From the NCBI GenBank assembly GCA_034002405.1, contig JAVFAS010000003.1, positions 65,993-129,992 on the forward strand: a DNA stretch of 64,000 nucleotides, given 5' to 3'. A model generated the notes under the pieces. It did no database searches. It was not told where the DNA came from and worked only from the letters and a program-made list of their open reading frames with translations. This DNA is from SZUA-365 sp034002405 (GTDB taxonomy: Bacteria > Bacteroidota > Ignavibacteria > SZUA-365). The first letter of the stretch is position 1. Each line of letters starts with the position of its first letter. Below, piece by piece: positions 1-8,112 of this stretch. Both the position numbers and the translations under genes were made by a program.

Positions 1-897
1 CCTGTTCTCCCCTTCCTGTTTCAGGCGAATGCTGGTGAAGTCCGCGATGCAATCCGGCGTGATGTACTCACGGGGATCGCCGATTTCGTAAAGCAGCTGC
101 TCCTTCACCGTTGCCACGGAAACGAGTCCGCCGGTGTTCTCGTGCTTGGTGATGAATACCGTCCCATCGGGATGCGCCTCGGCGATGGGGAAGCCGATAT
201 GCGCGAGATCGGGAACGGATTTCCAGTCACCGAGGAAATTCCCGCCACTGCTCTGTCCACCGCATTCGAGAATATGTCCCGCGACGGTTCCCGCGGCCAA
301 TCGGTCCCAGTCATCCGCCGCCCAGCCGAATTCATGGATCATCGGCGCCAGCGTCAGTCCGGTGTCCGTTGTGCGGCCGGTGATGATGATCTGCGCGCCC
401 TGCCGCAGGGCTTCCACGATCGGAAACGCGCCGAAATACACATTGGCCGAGACGATTCGATCGCGGATCCGCGCGAGGGACTCACCGCTCTCCATATTGC
501 GCAGTTCGATGTCCTCGGCACGCAATGCGTCGATGCGGTCGAGAATGTCATCGCCGACCACCACGCCGACTTTCAGTCCCGTGATCCCTTGCCGCTCGGC
601 CTCGCGGAAGATCGCATCCCGGCAGGCCAGGGGATTGACTCCACCGCCGTTGGTGATGACCTTCACGTTCTTTTCGACCAGATGCGGGAGCATGCGTCCG
701 ATCTGCGCCGGAAGATCCCGCGCATACCCAAGAGCGGGATCGCGGAGCTTCTGCTTCTGCATGATCGACATCGTCACTTCCGCGAGGAAATCCATCATGA
801 GATAATCGATCGGTCCGCGCGTGACCTGATGATACGGGGCGTCGATGAGATCGCCCCAGAATCCCTGGCCACTGGCGATGCGAATGCTCGTGTTCAA
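1..897 (-). CDS. AtuA-like acyclic terpene utilisation family protein (DUF1446), 3' part missing
   Basis: The 299 visible codons match the AtuA/DUF1446 family. They start with an [15 protein letters not shown] segment, then [11 protein letters not shown] near residue 30, [10 protein letters not shown] near 80, [10 protein letters not shown] near 110, and [10 protein letters not shown] and [12 protein letters not shown] further on. AtuA is linked to acyclic terpene or branched acyl-CoA catabolism in Pseudomonas, but its exact reaction is unsettled and most family members are uncharacterised. The proposed start is TTG at 897, preceded by GAAGG; there is no in-frame ATG between it and the upstream stop. 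The C-terminus runs off the window at base 1, so the gene may be about one third longer. It is divergent from the POT transporter gene, and a Bacteroidota-type promoter lies about 60 bases upstream. No acyl-CoA carboxylase subunit is visible here. Confidence 0.85.
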   Translation of the reverse strand, partial: MNTSIRIASGQGFWGDLIDAPYHQVTRGPIDYLMMDFLAEVTMSIMQKQKLRDPALGYARDLPAQIGRMLPHLVEKNVKVITNGGGVNPLACRDAIFREAERQGITGLKVGVVVGDDILDRIDALRAEDIELRNMESGESLARIRDRIVSANVYFGAFPIVEALRQGAQIIITGRTTDTGLTLAPMIHEFGWAADDWDRLAAGTVAGHILECGGQSSGGNFLGDWKSVPDLAHIGFPIAEAHPDGTVFITKHENTGGLVSVATVKEQLLYEIGDPREYITPDCIADFTSIRLKQEGENR

Positions 898-958
898 TCG
901 GTACCTTCGTGCGTGGGGTGATGGAGGAAGGTGCGGTGTGCCGCGATATCCACAATAC

Positions 959-988
959 AAAAGGTAATACTCCGCGCATACTTTTCAA
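959..988 (-). promoter_or_regulatory. Promoter of the AtuA-like gene
   Basis: Read on the minus strand, TTG (986-988) is followed after 19 bases by TACCTTTT (959-966). This fits the Bacteroidota -33 TTG / -7 TAnnTTTG pattern. It would give a leader of about 55 bases before the TTG start at 897. Confidence 0.45.
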
Positions 989-1051
989 AGAAACGGAGTC
1001 CGCCTGTCTGGATTTCGGCAAAAAAATCCGCCGCGGAAGGCGCGCAAGGAG

Positions 1052-1082
1052 ATGTTTCGCGGTGATGGAATCCGTATCTTGC
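1052..1082 (+). promoter_or_regulatory. Promoter of the POT transporter gene
   Basis: ATG (1052-1054) stands where TTG is usual, followed after 20 bases by TATCTTGC (1075-1082), a good -7 box of the TAnnTTnn type. The leader to the start at 1171 would be about 80 bases. Confidence 0.45.
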
Positions 1083-1170
1083 GCATTCGTATGAACGTCG
1101 CATCGCCGGTCCGCACGCGACCGCGGTGGATCCGCCTCCGACCATCCCTCCCCACCATCCCGTGAGTACC

Positions 1171-2583
1171 ATGACGGAAACGACACAGAAACCCCGGCTG
1201 AAGGACTTCCCGAAAAATTACTGGATCGTCATCCTCTTCGAATTTTTCGAACGGGGATCGTACTATGGCATGATGAGCATCCTGTCGGTGTACCTGACCG
1301 ACCAGCTCGGATTTTCGAAGGAAGGCGTCGGCGTCATTAAAAGTACCATTCAGCCGTTGCTGTACCTGCTGCCCATTTTCTCGGGTGCGGTCGCCGATCG
1401 CATGGGATACCGGCGCACGTTGATGGTGGCCTTCGCCCTGCTGGGCGGCGGCTATTTCCTCACGAGCCAGATGACCACCTACAGTGCGGTCTTTTTCTCA
1501 CTGATGATCATGGGACTCGGTGCAGGCACCTTCAAACCCGTCGTCTCGGGTACGATCGCGAAGGTGACCGACGAACGGACCAGCACGCTGGGCTTCGGCA
1601 TTTTCTACTGGACGATCAATCTCGGCGCCTTTCTGTTCCCATTGATTATCGTGCCCTACCTGAAAACCATCGCCTGGCATTATGTCATCATCGCCTCGGC
1701 CATCGGCACGGGCGCGATGCTGATTCCAACGATCTTCCTGTTCAAGGAGCCCAACGAAGCACGGCAGGACAGCGAGCCGTTCGGTGTGGTGATGAAAGGG
1801 ATCTTCCAGAAGCTGTACATCGTCATCACCGACTGGCGCTTCATCCTTTTCATCTTTATCTATTCCTGGTTCTGGATTCTCTATTTCCAGATGTTCGACA
1901 GCGTGCTCTGGTACGTGAAAGCCTTCGTTGACGCCACACCGCTGAACACCTTCGTGAGCGGCGTCCTCGGCTTCAACTGGCATTTCGATGTGGAACACGT
2001 GACCGTGATCAACGCCGGGACGATCATCCTGCTCCAGTTGTTTATCTCCCGCATCGTCAGCAAGACCAAGGCCCTCCCCACGATGGTGACCGGGATCTCG
2101 CTGGCAACGATCGGCATGGCGGTGCTCGCGATCAACACCAATATCTGGGTGTTCATGCTGGGCATCACGATTTTCTCGATCGGTGAAATGACCGCGCATC
2201 CGAAATTCATCAGCTATCTTGGACTGATCGCGCCACCAGACAAAAAGGCGACGTACATGGGCTTTGGCTTCCTGTACGGCGCGTTCGGATCGCTGATCGG
2301 TGGTATTCTCGGCGCCTTCCTCTATGTGCGCTTCATCGACAATCCGATGATCGCCTTCGTCAAACAAACGGTTGCCGAACAATCAACCCATATCACGCTG
2401 CCCGCGAAACTCTCGATCGAAGAGGCCCTGAAAATCGGTGAACAGATCGGTCTGGGCAAGGACCAAATTGCCGCGCATGCACTGACGAGTGAGCTCTGGC
2501 TGCTCTTCAGCTCCATCGGCGTGTTGTGTATCGTCGGACTCCTCACCTATCAGAAGTTCATCGGCACGCGTTCCGAGCATTGA
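1171..2583 (+). CDS. POT-family proton-dependent peptide MFS transporter
   Basis: A 470-residue membrane protein of the POT/PTR (proton-coupled oligopeptide transporter) family of the major facilitator superfamily. The family signature around FFERGSYYGM lies near residue 30, followed by the RMGYRRT loop between the second and third helices and many hydrophobic segments up to the C-terminus. These carriers take di- and tripeptides into the cytoplasm using the proton gradient. The reading frame extends to 1126, but the ATG at 1171 removes a proline-rich lead-in that is unlike any carrier N-terminus. The gene ends before a repeat array and a strong hairpin shared with the convergent gene. Peptide uptake fits the M64 and M49-like peptidases elsewhere in the window, although nothing links them directly. 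Substrate is inferred from family only. Confidence 0.9.
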   Translation: MTETTQKPRLKDFPKNYWIVILFEFFERGSYYGMMSILSVYLTDQLGFSKEGVGVIKSTIQPLLYLLPIFSGAVADRMGYRRTLMVAFALLGGGYFLTSQMTTYSAVFFSLMIMGLGAGTFKPVVSGTIAKVTDERTSTLGFGIFYWTINLGAFLFPLIIVPYLKTIAWHYVIIASAIGTGAMLIPTIFLFKEPNEARQDSEPFGVVMKGIFQKLYIVITDWRFILFIFIYSWFWILYFQMFDSVLWYVKAFVDATPLNTFVSGVLGFNWHFDVEHVTVINAGTIILLQLFISRIVSKTKALPTMVTGISLATIGMAVLAINTNIWVFMLGITIFSIGEMTAHPKFISYLGLIAPPDKKATYMGFGFLYGAFGSLIGGILGAFLYVRFIDNPMIAFVKQTVAEQSTHITLPAKLSIEEALKIGEQIGLGKDQIAAHALTSELWLLFSSIGVLCIVGLLTYQKFIGTRSEH

Positions 2584-2587
2584 AGAA

Positions 2588-2708
2588 ATGACACGATGAA
2601 ACGATGACAGGATGCCGGCATCCCCGCATCTTGTCATCTTGTCATCTTGTCATCTTTCCATCTTGTCATCTTTCCGTCTTGTCATCTTTCCGTCTTGTCA
2701 TCTTGTCA
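2588..2708. repeat. 8-base-period repeat array A (TCTTGTCA type, with inverted left arm)
   Basis: Ten octamers run in exact register from 2629 to 2708: seven TCTTGTCA, one TCTTTCCA and two TCTTTCCG. To the left (2588-2616) the word ATG recurs every 8 bases in units such as ATGACAGG, which are the reverse complement of the right-hand unit. The left arm (GATGACAGGATGC) can therefore pair with the right arm (GCATCTTGTCATC) with one mismatch. The array lies between the convergent POT and Asp-box genes. It has no spacer/repeat structure and is not a CRISPR. Confidence 0.9.
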
Positions 2709-2711
2709 TAC

Positions 2712-2745
2712 CACAACGGGCATCCTTGTCAGGATGCCCGTTGTG
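2712..2745. terminator. Bidirectional hairpin between convergent genes
   Basis: A perfect 15-bp stem, CACAACGGGCATCCT (2712-2726) with its complement (2731-2745) and a TGTC loop. It sits between the POT gene and the convergent Asp-box gene. There is no long T run on either side, so termination is inferred from position and stem strength. Confidence 0.7.
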
Positions 2746-2774
2746 ATAATACCGCGTGGACCGTGGAATTGATG

Positions 2775-5468
2775 TTACTCGATGACCACCATTTTCCGGA
2801 CGTCGCGGCGGGAGCCGGCGCGGAGTTCGTAGAAATAGGCACCGGGCTTCAGTCCCGCGGCACTGACGGTTACCTGCTGCGCGCCGGACGCGCGATGTTC
2901 GTCGAGCACGGTGCGCCGCAGTCGTCCCTGCATGTCGTAGATCCGCACGGCTACATGCCCCGCGGTCTCGAGCGAGAACGGCAGCACAAGATCGGCCGAG
3001 GAAGCGGATGCGGGATTCGGATACTGCTGTCCGAGACCGAACATGAGCGGCCGGCGTTTCTCGGCCTCCTCGGTCGATGACAGGATGGCCGAGGTCATCC
3101 ACATCCCGCGACCATGGGTGGCGGCATAGAGAATGTCATCCTCGGTGATCCGCAGATCATCGATGACGACGTTCGGCAGTCCATCGCCGAAGGGACGCCA
3201 ATTGCGGCCGCCGTCGTCGCTGACGTAGACCCCGATGTCGGTGCCGACGAACACGATGTCGGGATTCTTCTCCCAGATCGCGATCGCGCCGACGGGAACG
3301 TCGGGCAGTTTCGTCTCCTCGGTCTCCCCCTTCATGAAGGTCCACGATGACCCGCCGTCCGTGGTTTTGTACACGCCACTGCTCGGACTGAACCCCGCGG
3401 TGCCGACGTAGGCGATATCACCAATGGTCGGATGCACGGCGACATCCCCGAGATAGAGATTCGGAAGCCCGAGGTCGATACGGCTCCAGGTGACATCTCC
3501 GGCATTCGCCATCGCGTTGGTTGTGCGGTATGCGATCGACGTGTATCCCGTCACACCGTAAAGGATGTCGGGATTCGTCTTGCAGAATGCCAGATGCTGG
3601 AATTGTCCGAGCGAACTGCCGGTGCCGGTCAGATTGTCGGAGATGGGCACCCATTGACTGCCGCTGTTGACCGTACGGTAAATCTTGTTGCCACCAACGA
3701 ACAGGATGGTGCGATTCGTGGGATGCATCACGAACGGCGTGATGAAGCTGAACATGTAGTTGTCATTTGCGTCCCGCAACTCGAGTCCTTCCTGGATGGC
3801 GAAGAACGACGCGCCACCATTGGTGGTCTTGCCGAGGCGACCGTATTGGTAGGCCACATAAAAGATTTTCGGATCCTGATAGTCGAATGCAACCCAGCCC
3901 CCGTCGCCGCCCCAGTTGATCAACTGTGTCCACTCGGGCGAGGATGCGTCCCCGATATTGTTGCGTCGGTCCTGCGTACCGCCGGCGACGCGTGTGGTCT
4001 TGTTGCGGTCATAGTTCATCGAGTAAAACTGCATGGTGCCGAGACCGGTCCCGACCTCCACCATCACCAGCGTACTGCGCCGGGCGTCATTGGTGCGGAA
4101 GACACCACCGTCGCTGGAAAGCAGCATGACATCGGGATTGGCGGGACTGAAGTCCACGCTGTGATGGTCGACCCATGCGCCGGCGCCGCCCGATTGACTG
4201 GTGGCCTGCCGGAACGACAGTCCGCCGTCGGTGCTGCGCCAGGTGTTGATGCCTCCGAAATAGACGTATTTTGGATCCGTGGGATGATAGCGGATATAAA
4301 GGTTGTAATCACCCTGGCCGCGAAGCACCTCACGCAGATTGATCTGTGTCGACGATGGCAGTTTCTCCCACGACGTTCCGCTGTCGGTCGAGCGGAAGAT
4401 GCCGAGAAAATCCTGTCGATCGGTCGGTGCGTGCTTCGGTGCGCGCTGCATCGCGGCGATGATCGTGCCGGGTGTCACCAGGCTCTGATCCAGCACCACG
4501 CGCCCGATCGAGTCGGGAGCCGGAAGATTTTCCGTGACCTTGCTGAAGGTAAAACGTTCGCCGCGCTCGTCGGAGATGTAGATGCCGTTGCTGCTGCGTC
4601 CGCCGTAATAGCCGAATGCGACAATCACACGGTCGGGATTCACCCGGTCGACAAGCACCGCGCGGGCGGGACCATTGAGCACGGCCTTCCACTCGCCACC
4701 GCCATCGGTGCTGCGCATCAGCGCTCCGGTCCCGCCGCCGTAGGTCGCGGCCGCGAAAATCATGCGATGATCCTGCGGATGGACCACGATGTCATTGATC
4801 GCGAGGTCCTGGTCCTTGATCACCCCGGGCATGACGTTGGTCCATGTCTCTCCCTGGTCCGTGCTCTTGTAAATGCCATCCCCGTACACCGCATCCCAGT
4901 TGTTACTGCCTTCGCCGGTGCCCATGTACATCACGTTCGGATCCACCGGGTCGAAGGCAAGCGAGCCGATCGCCAGCGTGGGCAGCTTGTCGGTCTTCGG
5001 GGTCCAGGTCGTGCCACCGTCGGTGGACTTGAACAGGCCGCCTGATGCCGATCCCGCGAACGCGATACTCGCGTCGGTCGGGTGGTAACGGACAATGCGC
5101 ACACGTCCGGCGATGTTATTCGGTCCGATGAACGACCACGCATTCGCGAAGGTCTGTTTGCGAAACGACAGGGTCGCGAGATTCCGCGCCCGTTCGCTGT
5201 TCGCGTCACGCAAGCCCTCGGAGATTCGTTTGGTCGAATTGAAGATACGGGGCACGATGTACCAGTCCAGATGCGGACGATCGATGCTTCTTCCCGCGCG
5301 CATATCTTCCGCGCGCTCCGCGCGCAGCCGGGCCTTGGTGTCACTGGCGCGGGAACGGAGCGGACGCATCACATCCTGTCCTGGATCAACGGGAAACAGG
5401 GAGAAGAGAACAACAGCGGTCACGGTGGTGACGAGAAAGAATGAAATCGGGAACAGTCGTCGCTGCAT
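2775..5468 (-). CDS. Secreted Asp-box (BNR/VPS10-like) beta-propeller protein with T9SS sorting domain
   Basis: An 897-residue secreted protein. The N-terminus is a signal peptide or anchor (RRLFPISFFLVTTVTAVV). The body carries about ten Asp-box motifs of the S/T-x-D-x-G-x-x-W/F type (STDGGTTW, STDQGETW, STDSGTSW, TTDGGSSW, SDDGGRNW and others), typical of sialidase/VPS10-like beta-propellers. The last 85 or so residues (starting near QQYPNPAS, ending VRKMVVIE) form a type A T9SS C-terminal sorting domain. The chosen ATG at 5468 has AGGT/GGAGG-type sequence just upstream; the reading frame is open to 5552 without a better start. Asp-boxes are structural, so they do not show that this is a glycosidase, and I see no clear sialidase arginine triad. 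The protein is probably exported through T9SS and left at the cell surface. Confidence 0.85.
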   Translation of the reverse strand: MQRRLFPISFFLVTTVTAVVLFSLFPVDPGQDVMRPLRSRASDTKARLRAERAEDMRAGRSIDRPHLDWYIVPRIFNSTKRISEGLRDANSERARNLATLSFRKQTFANAWSFIGPNNIAGRVRIVRYHPTDASIAFAGSASGGLFKSTDGGTTWTPKTDKLPTLAIGSLAFDPVDPNVMYMGTGEGSNNWDAVYGDGIYKSTDQGETWTNVMPGVIKDQDLAINDIVVHPQDHRMIFAAATYGGGTGALMRSTDGGGEWKAVLNGPARAVLVDRVNPDRVIVAFGYYGGRSSNGIYISDERGERFTFSKVTENLPAPDSIGRVVLDQSLVTPGTIIAAMQRAPKHAPTDRQDFLGIFRSTDSGTSWEKLPSSTQINLREVLRGQGDYNLYIRYHPTDPKYVYFGGINTWRSTDGGLSFRQATSQSGGAGAWVDHHSVDFSPANPDVMLLSSDGGVFRTNDARRSTLVMVEVGTGLGTMQFYSMNYDRNKTTRVAGGTQDRRNNIGDASSPEWTQLINWGGDGGWVAFDYQDPKIFYVAYQYGRLGKTTNGGASFFAIQEGLELRDANDNYMFSFITPFVMHPTNRTILFVGGNKIYRTVNSGSQWVPISDNLTGTGSSLGQFQHLAFCKTNPDILYGVTGYTSIAYRTTNAMANAGDVTWSRIDLGLPNLYLGDVAVHPTIGDIAYVGTAGFSPSSGVYKTTDGGSSWTFMKGETEETKLPDVPVGAIAIWEKNPDIVFVGTDIGVYVSDDGGRNWRPFGDGLPNVVIDDLRITEDDILYAATHGRGMWMTSAILSSTEEAEKRRPLMFGLGQQYPNPASASSADLVLPFSLETAGHVAVRIYDMQGRLRRTVLDEHRASGAQQVTVSAAGLKPGAYFYELRAGSRRDVRKMVVIE

Positions 5469-5633
5469 GAAATGAACCTCCAGGGAAACCGCCGCGAACA
5501 CATGACTCCGTGTCCGCGATTGCGTATATTCAGAAAAAAGTAGTGCGGTCAATCAGCCGGCGATACGGGCGGGATTCATCTCCGCCGCAATCATCCTGGA
5601 TCAACAAGATAGACCGCACATCGATCAGAGGCA

Positions 5634-6251
5634 ATGAAAATCGGCATCCGCTCCATGCAAGCCCGCATCACTCCCGCCATCACGGCATCCATTCTCCGCA
5701 CGGCACGCGGCGCGATCGAGGCACGGTTGCGACACGAAGAGGAGGCGCCGCCCGAGCTCGTCGCGGAGCTCGTCGACGCGCCGGAGGTCAGCGGCGTGTT
5801 CGTCACCGTGCATGTGCATGGGGCCTTGCGCGGGTGCATCGGTTTTCTGGCATTGCAGGGTTCGCTCGCCGCGACGATCGCGGAAGCCGCGCGCCGGGCC
5901 GCGGCACATGATACACGGTTCGCCCCGGTGACACGCGACGAACGCGAAGCGATGACGGTGGAGGTCACGTTGCTCGCTCCTCTCGAGCGCATCGCGGATC
6001 CCGATGATTTCGAGATCGGCGTTCATGGCCTCGTTCTTGAATATCTTGGCCGACGGGGATTGCTCCTTCCGCAGGTCGCCGTTGACCAAGGATGGGACCG
6101 GCAGCAATTTCTTTCCGGCGTCTGCCGAAAGGCCATGCTCCCCGATCGAAGCTGGGAACATCCCGATGCGACGCTGTCCCGTTTCGAAGGGCTGGTCCTT
6201 CGTGAAACGGAATCGCATGCCACGCCCGCTCCCGAGCGACGCACCGACTGA
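5634..6251 (+). CDS. amrA: AMMECR1-domain protein (AmmeMemoRadiSam system protein A)
   Basis: A 205-residue AMMECR1-domain protein. The hallmark LRGCIG is at residues 65-70, followed by a long helix region (AATIAEAARRAAAHDTRF) and VEVTLLAPLERI, in the usual order for this family. In many bacteria AMMECR1, MEMO and a radical SAM protein are encoded together, and the three have been named the AmmeMemoRadiSam system; its function is not settled. Here the MEMO gene follows after 66 bases, but no radical SAM gene is nearby. An alternative ATG at 5655 would shorten the protein by 7 residues. It is divergent from the Asp-box gene, with a -7-like TATATTCA at 5525-5532. Confidence 0.9.
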   Translation: MKIGIRSMQARITPAITASILRTARGAIEARLRHEEEAPPELVAELVDAPEVSGVFVTVHVHGALRGCIGFLALQGSLAATIAEAARRAAAHDTRFAPVTRDEREAMTVEVTLLAPLERIADPDDFEIGVHGLVLEYLGRRGLLLPQVAVDQGWDRQQFLSGVCRKAMLPDRSWEHPDATLSRFEGLVLRETESHATPAPERRTD

Positions 6252-6317
6252 CCGCGCATCCCGTGACGCACAACCAAAGGAAACGACCGCAATGACAGCA
6301 GTACCGAGGAGCATTCG

Positions 6318-7154
6318 ATGAAAGCGATGCAAATCCGTCCCCCGGCGGTCAGCGGACTGTTCTATCCTGCCGATCCTACCCTTCTTTCTCTCACCATCGA
6401 TCGCCTGCTCGAGGAGCAGGCACCACCGACGGTGGCGGGTCATCCGCTGGCGATCGTCAGTCCCCATGCGGGTATTGCCTATTCAGGACCCACGGCGGCA
6501 GCGGCGTACGCCCTGCTGCGACGGCGGATGTTCCGGACGGCGGTGATTGTCTCCCCCAGTCATCGGGAATACTTCAACGGGATCTCGGTGTATGATGGCG
6601 ACGCGTACCGCACCCCGCTCGGATTGATCAATGTGGATGTGGAACTGCGCGATCAGCTGCTTGCGCACAAAGGGGTGATCATGTCATCACCGCTGGGACA
6701 CCGCGACGAACATGCGATCGAAGTACAGCTTCCCTTTCTGCAGCGCATCAATCCTGATGCGAAAGTCCTGCCGATCGTCATGGGTGACCAACGCAGCGAG
6801 TACTGCCTCATCCTCGCCCAGGCGCTTGCCGATATCCTCACATCCGACCACATTCTGATCGCCAGCAGCGACCTCTCGCATTTCCACGATCAGGAACACG
6901 CCCTGCCGCGCGACCGCGTGATCGCGGAAAGCATCACCGCGTTCAAGCCGATGCGGCTGCTCGAGGATCTGTCCAGCCATCGCGGCGAAGCCTGCGGCGG
7001 GGGTCCCATCGCGACGGTGATGAGCGCGGCACAGGCCATGGGAGCGGACGCGGGCACGATCTTGCATCAATGCACGTCGGGTGATGTCACCGGCGACATG
7101 CAGCGCGTCGTGGGCTATCTGTCCGCCGCATTCACGATCTCACGCATGCCCTGA
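6318..7154 (+). CDS. amrB: MEMO1-family protein (AmmeMemoRadiSam system protein B)
   Basis: A 278-residue MEMO-family protein, related to extradiol dioxygenases and DODA-like folds. The metal-site residues of the family can be placed: His50 in SPHAGIAYSG, His82 in SPSHREYFNG, His188 in SSDLSHFH and Cys226 in EACGGGP. All are present, so a metal-binding site is likely intact. It follows the AMMECR1 gene by 66 bases in the same direction, and both precede the DUF2520 gene, so the three may be cotranscribed. The biochemical role of bacterial MEMO is not known. Confidence 0.92.
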   Translation: MKAMQIRPPAVSGLFYPADPTLLSLTIDRLLEEQAPPTVAGHPLAIVSPHAGIAYSGPTAAAAYALLRRRMFRTAVIVSPSHREYFNGISVYDGDAYRTPLGLINVDVELRDQLLAHKGVIMSSPLGHRDEHAIEVQLPFLQRINPDAKVLPIVMGDQRSEYCLILAQALADILTSDHILIASSDLSHFHDQEHALPRDRVIAESITAFKPMRLLEDLSSHRGEACGGGPIATVMSAAQAMGADAGTILHQCTSGDVTGDMQRVVGYLSAAFTISRMP

Positions 7155-7219
7155 GCAACCATTCGCGCGTCCACACGACCGCACGGACCCTTCCGACCTA
7201 TCCAATCACCTCGTCCGAG

Positions 7220-8107
7220 ATGCCCTTGTCCGATACAACCTCCACCGCGCCCTTCCCGTCTTCTCCGGTACTCCTCCTCGTTGGTGCGGGACGTGTGGGA
7301 ATGAATCTGCTTCGGTACTGCGCCACGCGCGGCATGGCGATCGCGATGGTTGTGGAGCCCGAAATTCAACGCCACCCATCGATCCGTGGCACCGTCCCCG
7401 ACGCCGCAGTCCTCTCCCGTGTCCCCGCCCGGCTCCCGGCCGGCATCACGCATGTCGTGCTCGCCGTGCCCGATGCCCTGATCGCGCATGTGGCGCAAGA
7501 ACTCCGACACATCCTCACGCCCGGGCATTCCCCGCTCGTGTTCCATTGCTCGGGAACCCTGGGATCGGATCAGCTCTCACCCCTGGTGGCGGTCGGCTGC
7601 CTTGCCGGCTGCATGCACCCAATGCAGAGTTTTCACTCCGATGATCTTGAGAACAACGATCTCGAGGGCATCGGCTGCGGCATCGAAGGAAGCGATGCAT
7701 TCTGGAGAGCCGCGCGGACGTTCGCGGAGTCGCTGGATTGGCATCCCCTGCGGGTCGATGCAGCACGGAAGGTATTGTATCATGCGGCGTGCGTGTTCGC
7801 GGGAAATTTCACCACGGTGCTCGCGGCCGTCGCGGAGGATCTGCTCCACCGCGCCGCCACCGATTCCGCCGATGCGAAGCTGTCGCATCTGCTTCCGATG
7901 ATGCGGACGGTCCTCGCTCGCCTGGAAAAAACACCGCCGGGAACGGCACTCACGGGTCCCGCCGCGCGCGGTGATCGTGAAACCATCGCGCGGCATCGGC
8001 GGACGTTGGAAGCGGTCGATCCGGAGCTGGCGGAATTGTACGCGGGGCTGAGCGAGCTGGCGGCGCGGGTGGTGAAGGGGGAAAGAGGTGAAGAGGTGAA
8101 GGGGTGA
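7220..8107 (+). CDS. Rossmann-like and DUF2520 domain-containing protein
   Basis: A 295-residue two-domain protein. An N-terminal Rossmann fold has GAGRVG at residues 22-27 for NAD(P) binding, and HPMQSF near residue 130 marks the start of the DUF2520 helical domain. The layout resembles 6-phosphogluconate dehydrogenase and ketopantoate reductase relatives, but the substrate is unknown. The last dozen codons (VVKGERGEEVKG) and the stop are made from an 8-base repeat array (8072-8111), so the tail is probably an addition without structural role. It follows the MEMO gene by 65 bases and is convergent with the glycosyltransferase gene, whose stop is 5 bases away. Confidence 0.85.
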   Translation: MPLSDTTSTAPFPSSPVLLLVGAGRVGMNLLRYCATRGMAIAMVVEPEIQRHPSIRGTVPDAAVLSRVPARLPAGITHVVLAVPDALIAHVAQELRHILTPGHSPLVFHCSGTLGSDQLSPLVAVGCLAGCMHPMQSFHSDDLENNDLEGIGCGIEGSDAFWRAARTFAESLDWHPLRVDAARKVLYHAACVFAGNFTTVLAAVAEDLLHRAATDSADAKLSHLLPMMRTVLARLEKTPPGTALTGPAARGDRETIARHRRTLEAVDPELAELYAGLSELAARVVKGERGEEVKG

Positions 8108-8111
8108 AAGG
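8072..8111. repeat. 8-base-period repeat array B (GTGAAGGG type) inside the end of a gene
   Basis: Five octamers in register: GTGAAGGG, GGAAAGAG, GTGAAGAG, GTGAAGGG, GTGAAAGG. They are the reverse complement of the CACCCCTT units of the array at 18593-18672. The array forms the last codons of the DUF2520 gene and abuts the stop of the convergent glycosyltransferase gene. Confidence 0.85.
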
Positions 8112-8112
8112 G

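Noticed and set aside
142..921. Plus-strand open frame of 259 codons at the window start
   Set aside because: It is antisense to the AtuA-like gene, whose translation is clearly conserved; this frame has no recognisable domain.
3432..5045. 537-codon plus-strand frame
   Set aside because: Antisense to the Asp-box protein gene and a by-product of high GC and codon bias; no signal peptide or motif.
2775..5468. True sialidase
   Set aside because: Asp-boxes are structural; the arginine triad and catalytic Tyr/Glu of sialidases are not visible.
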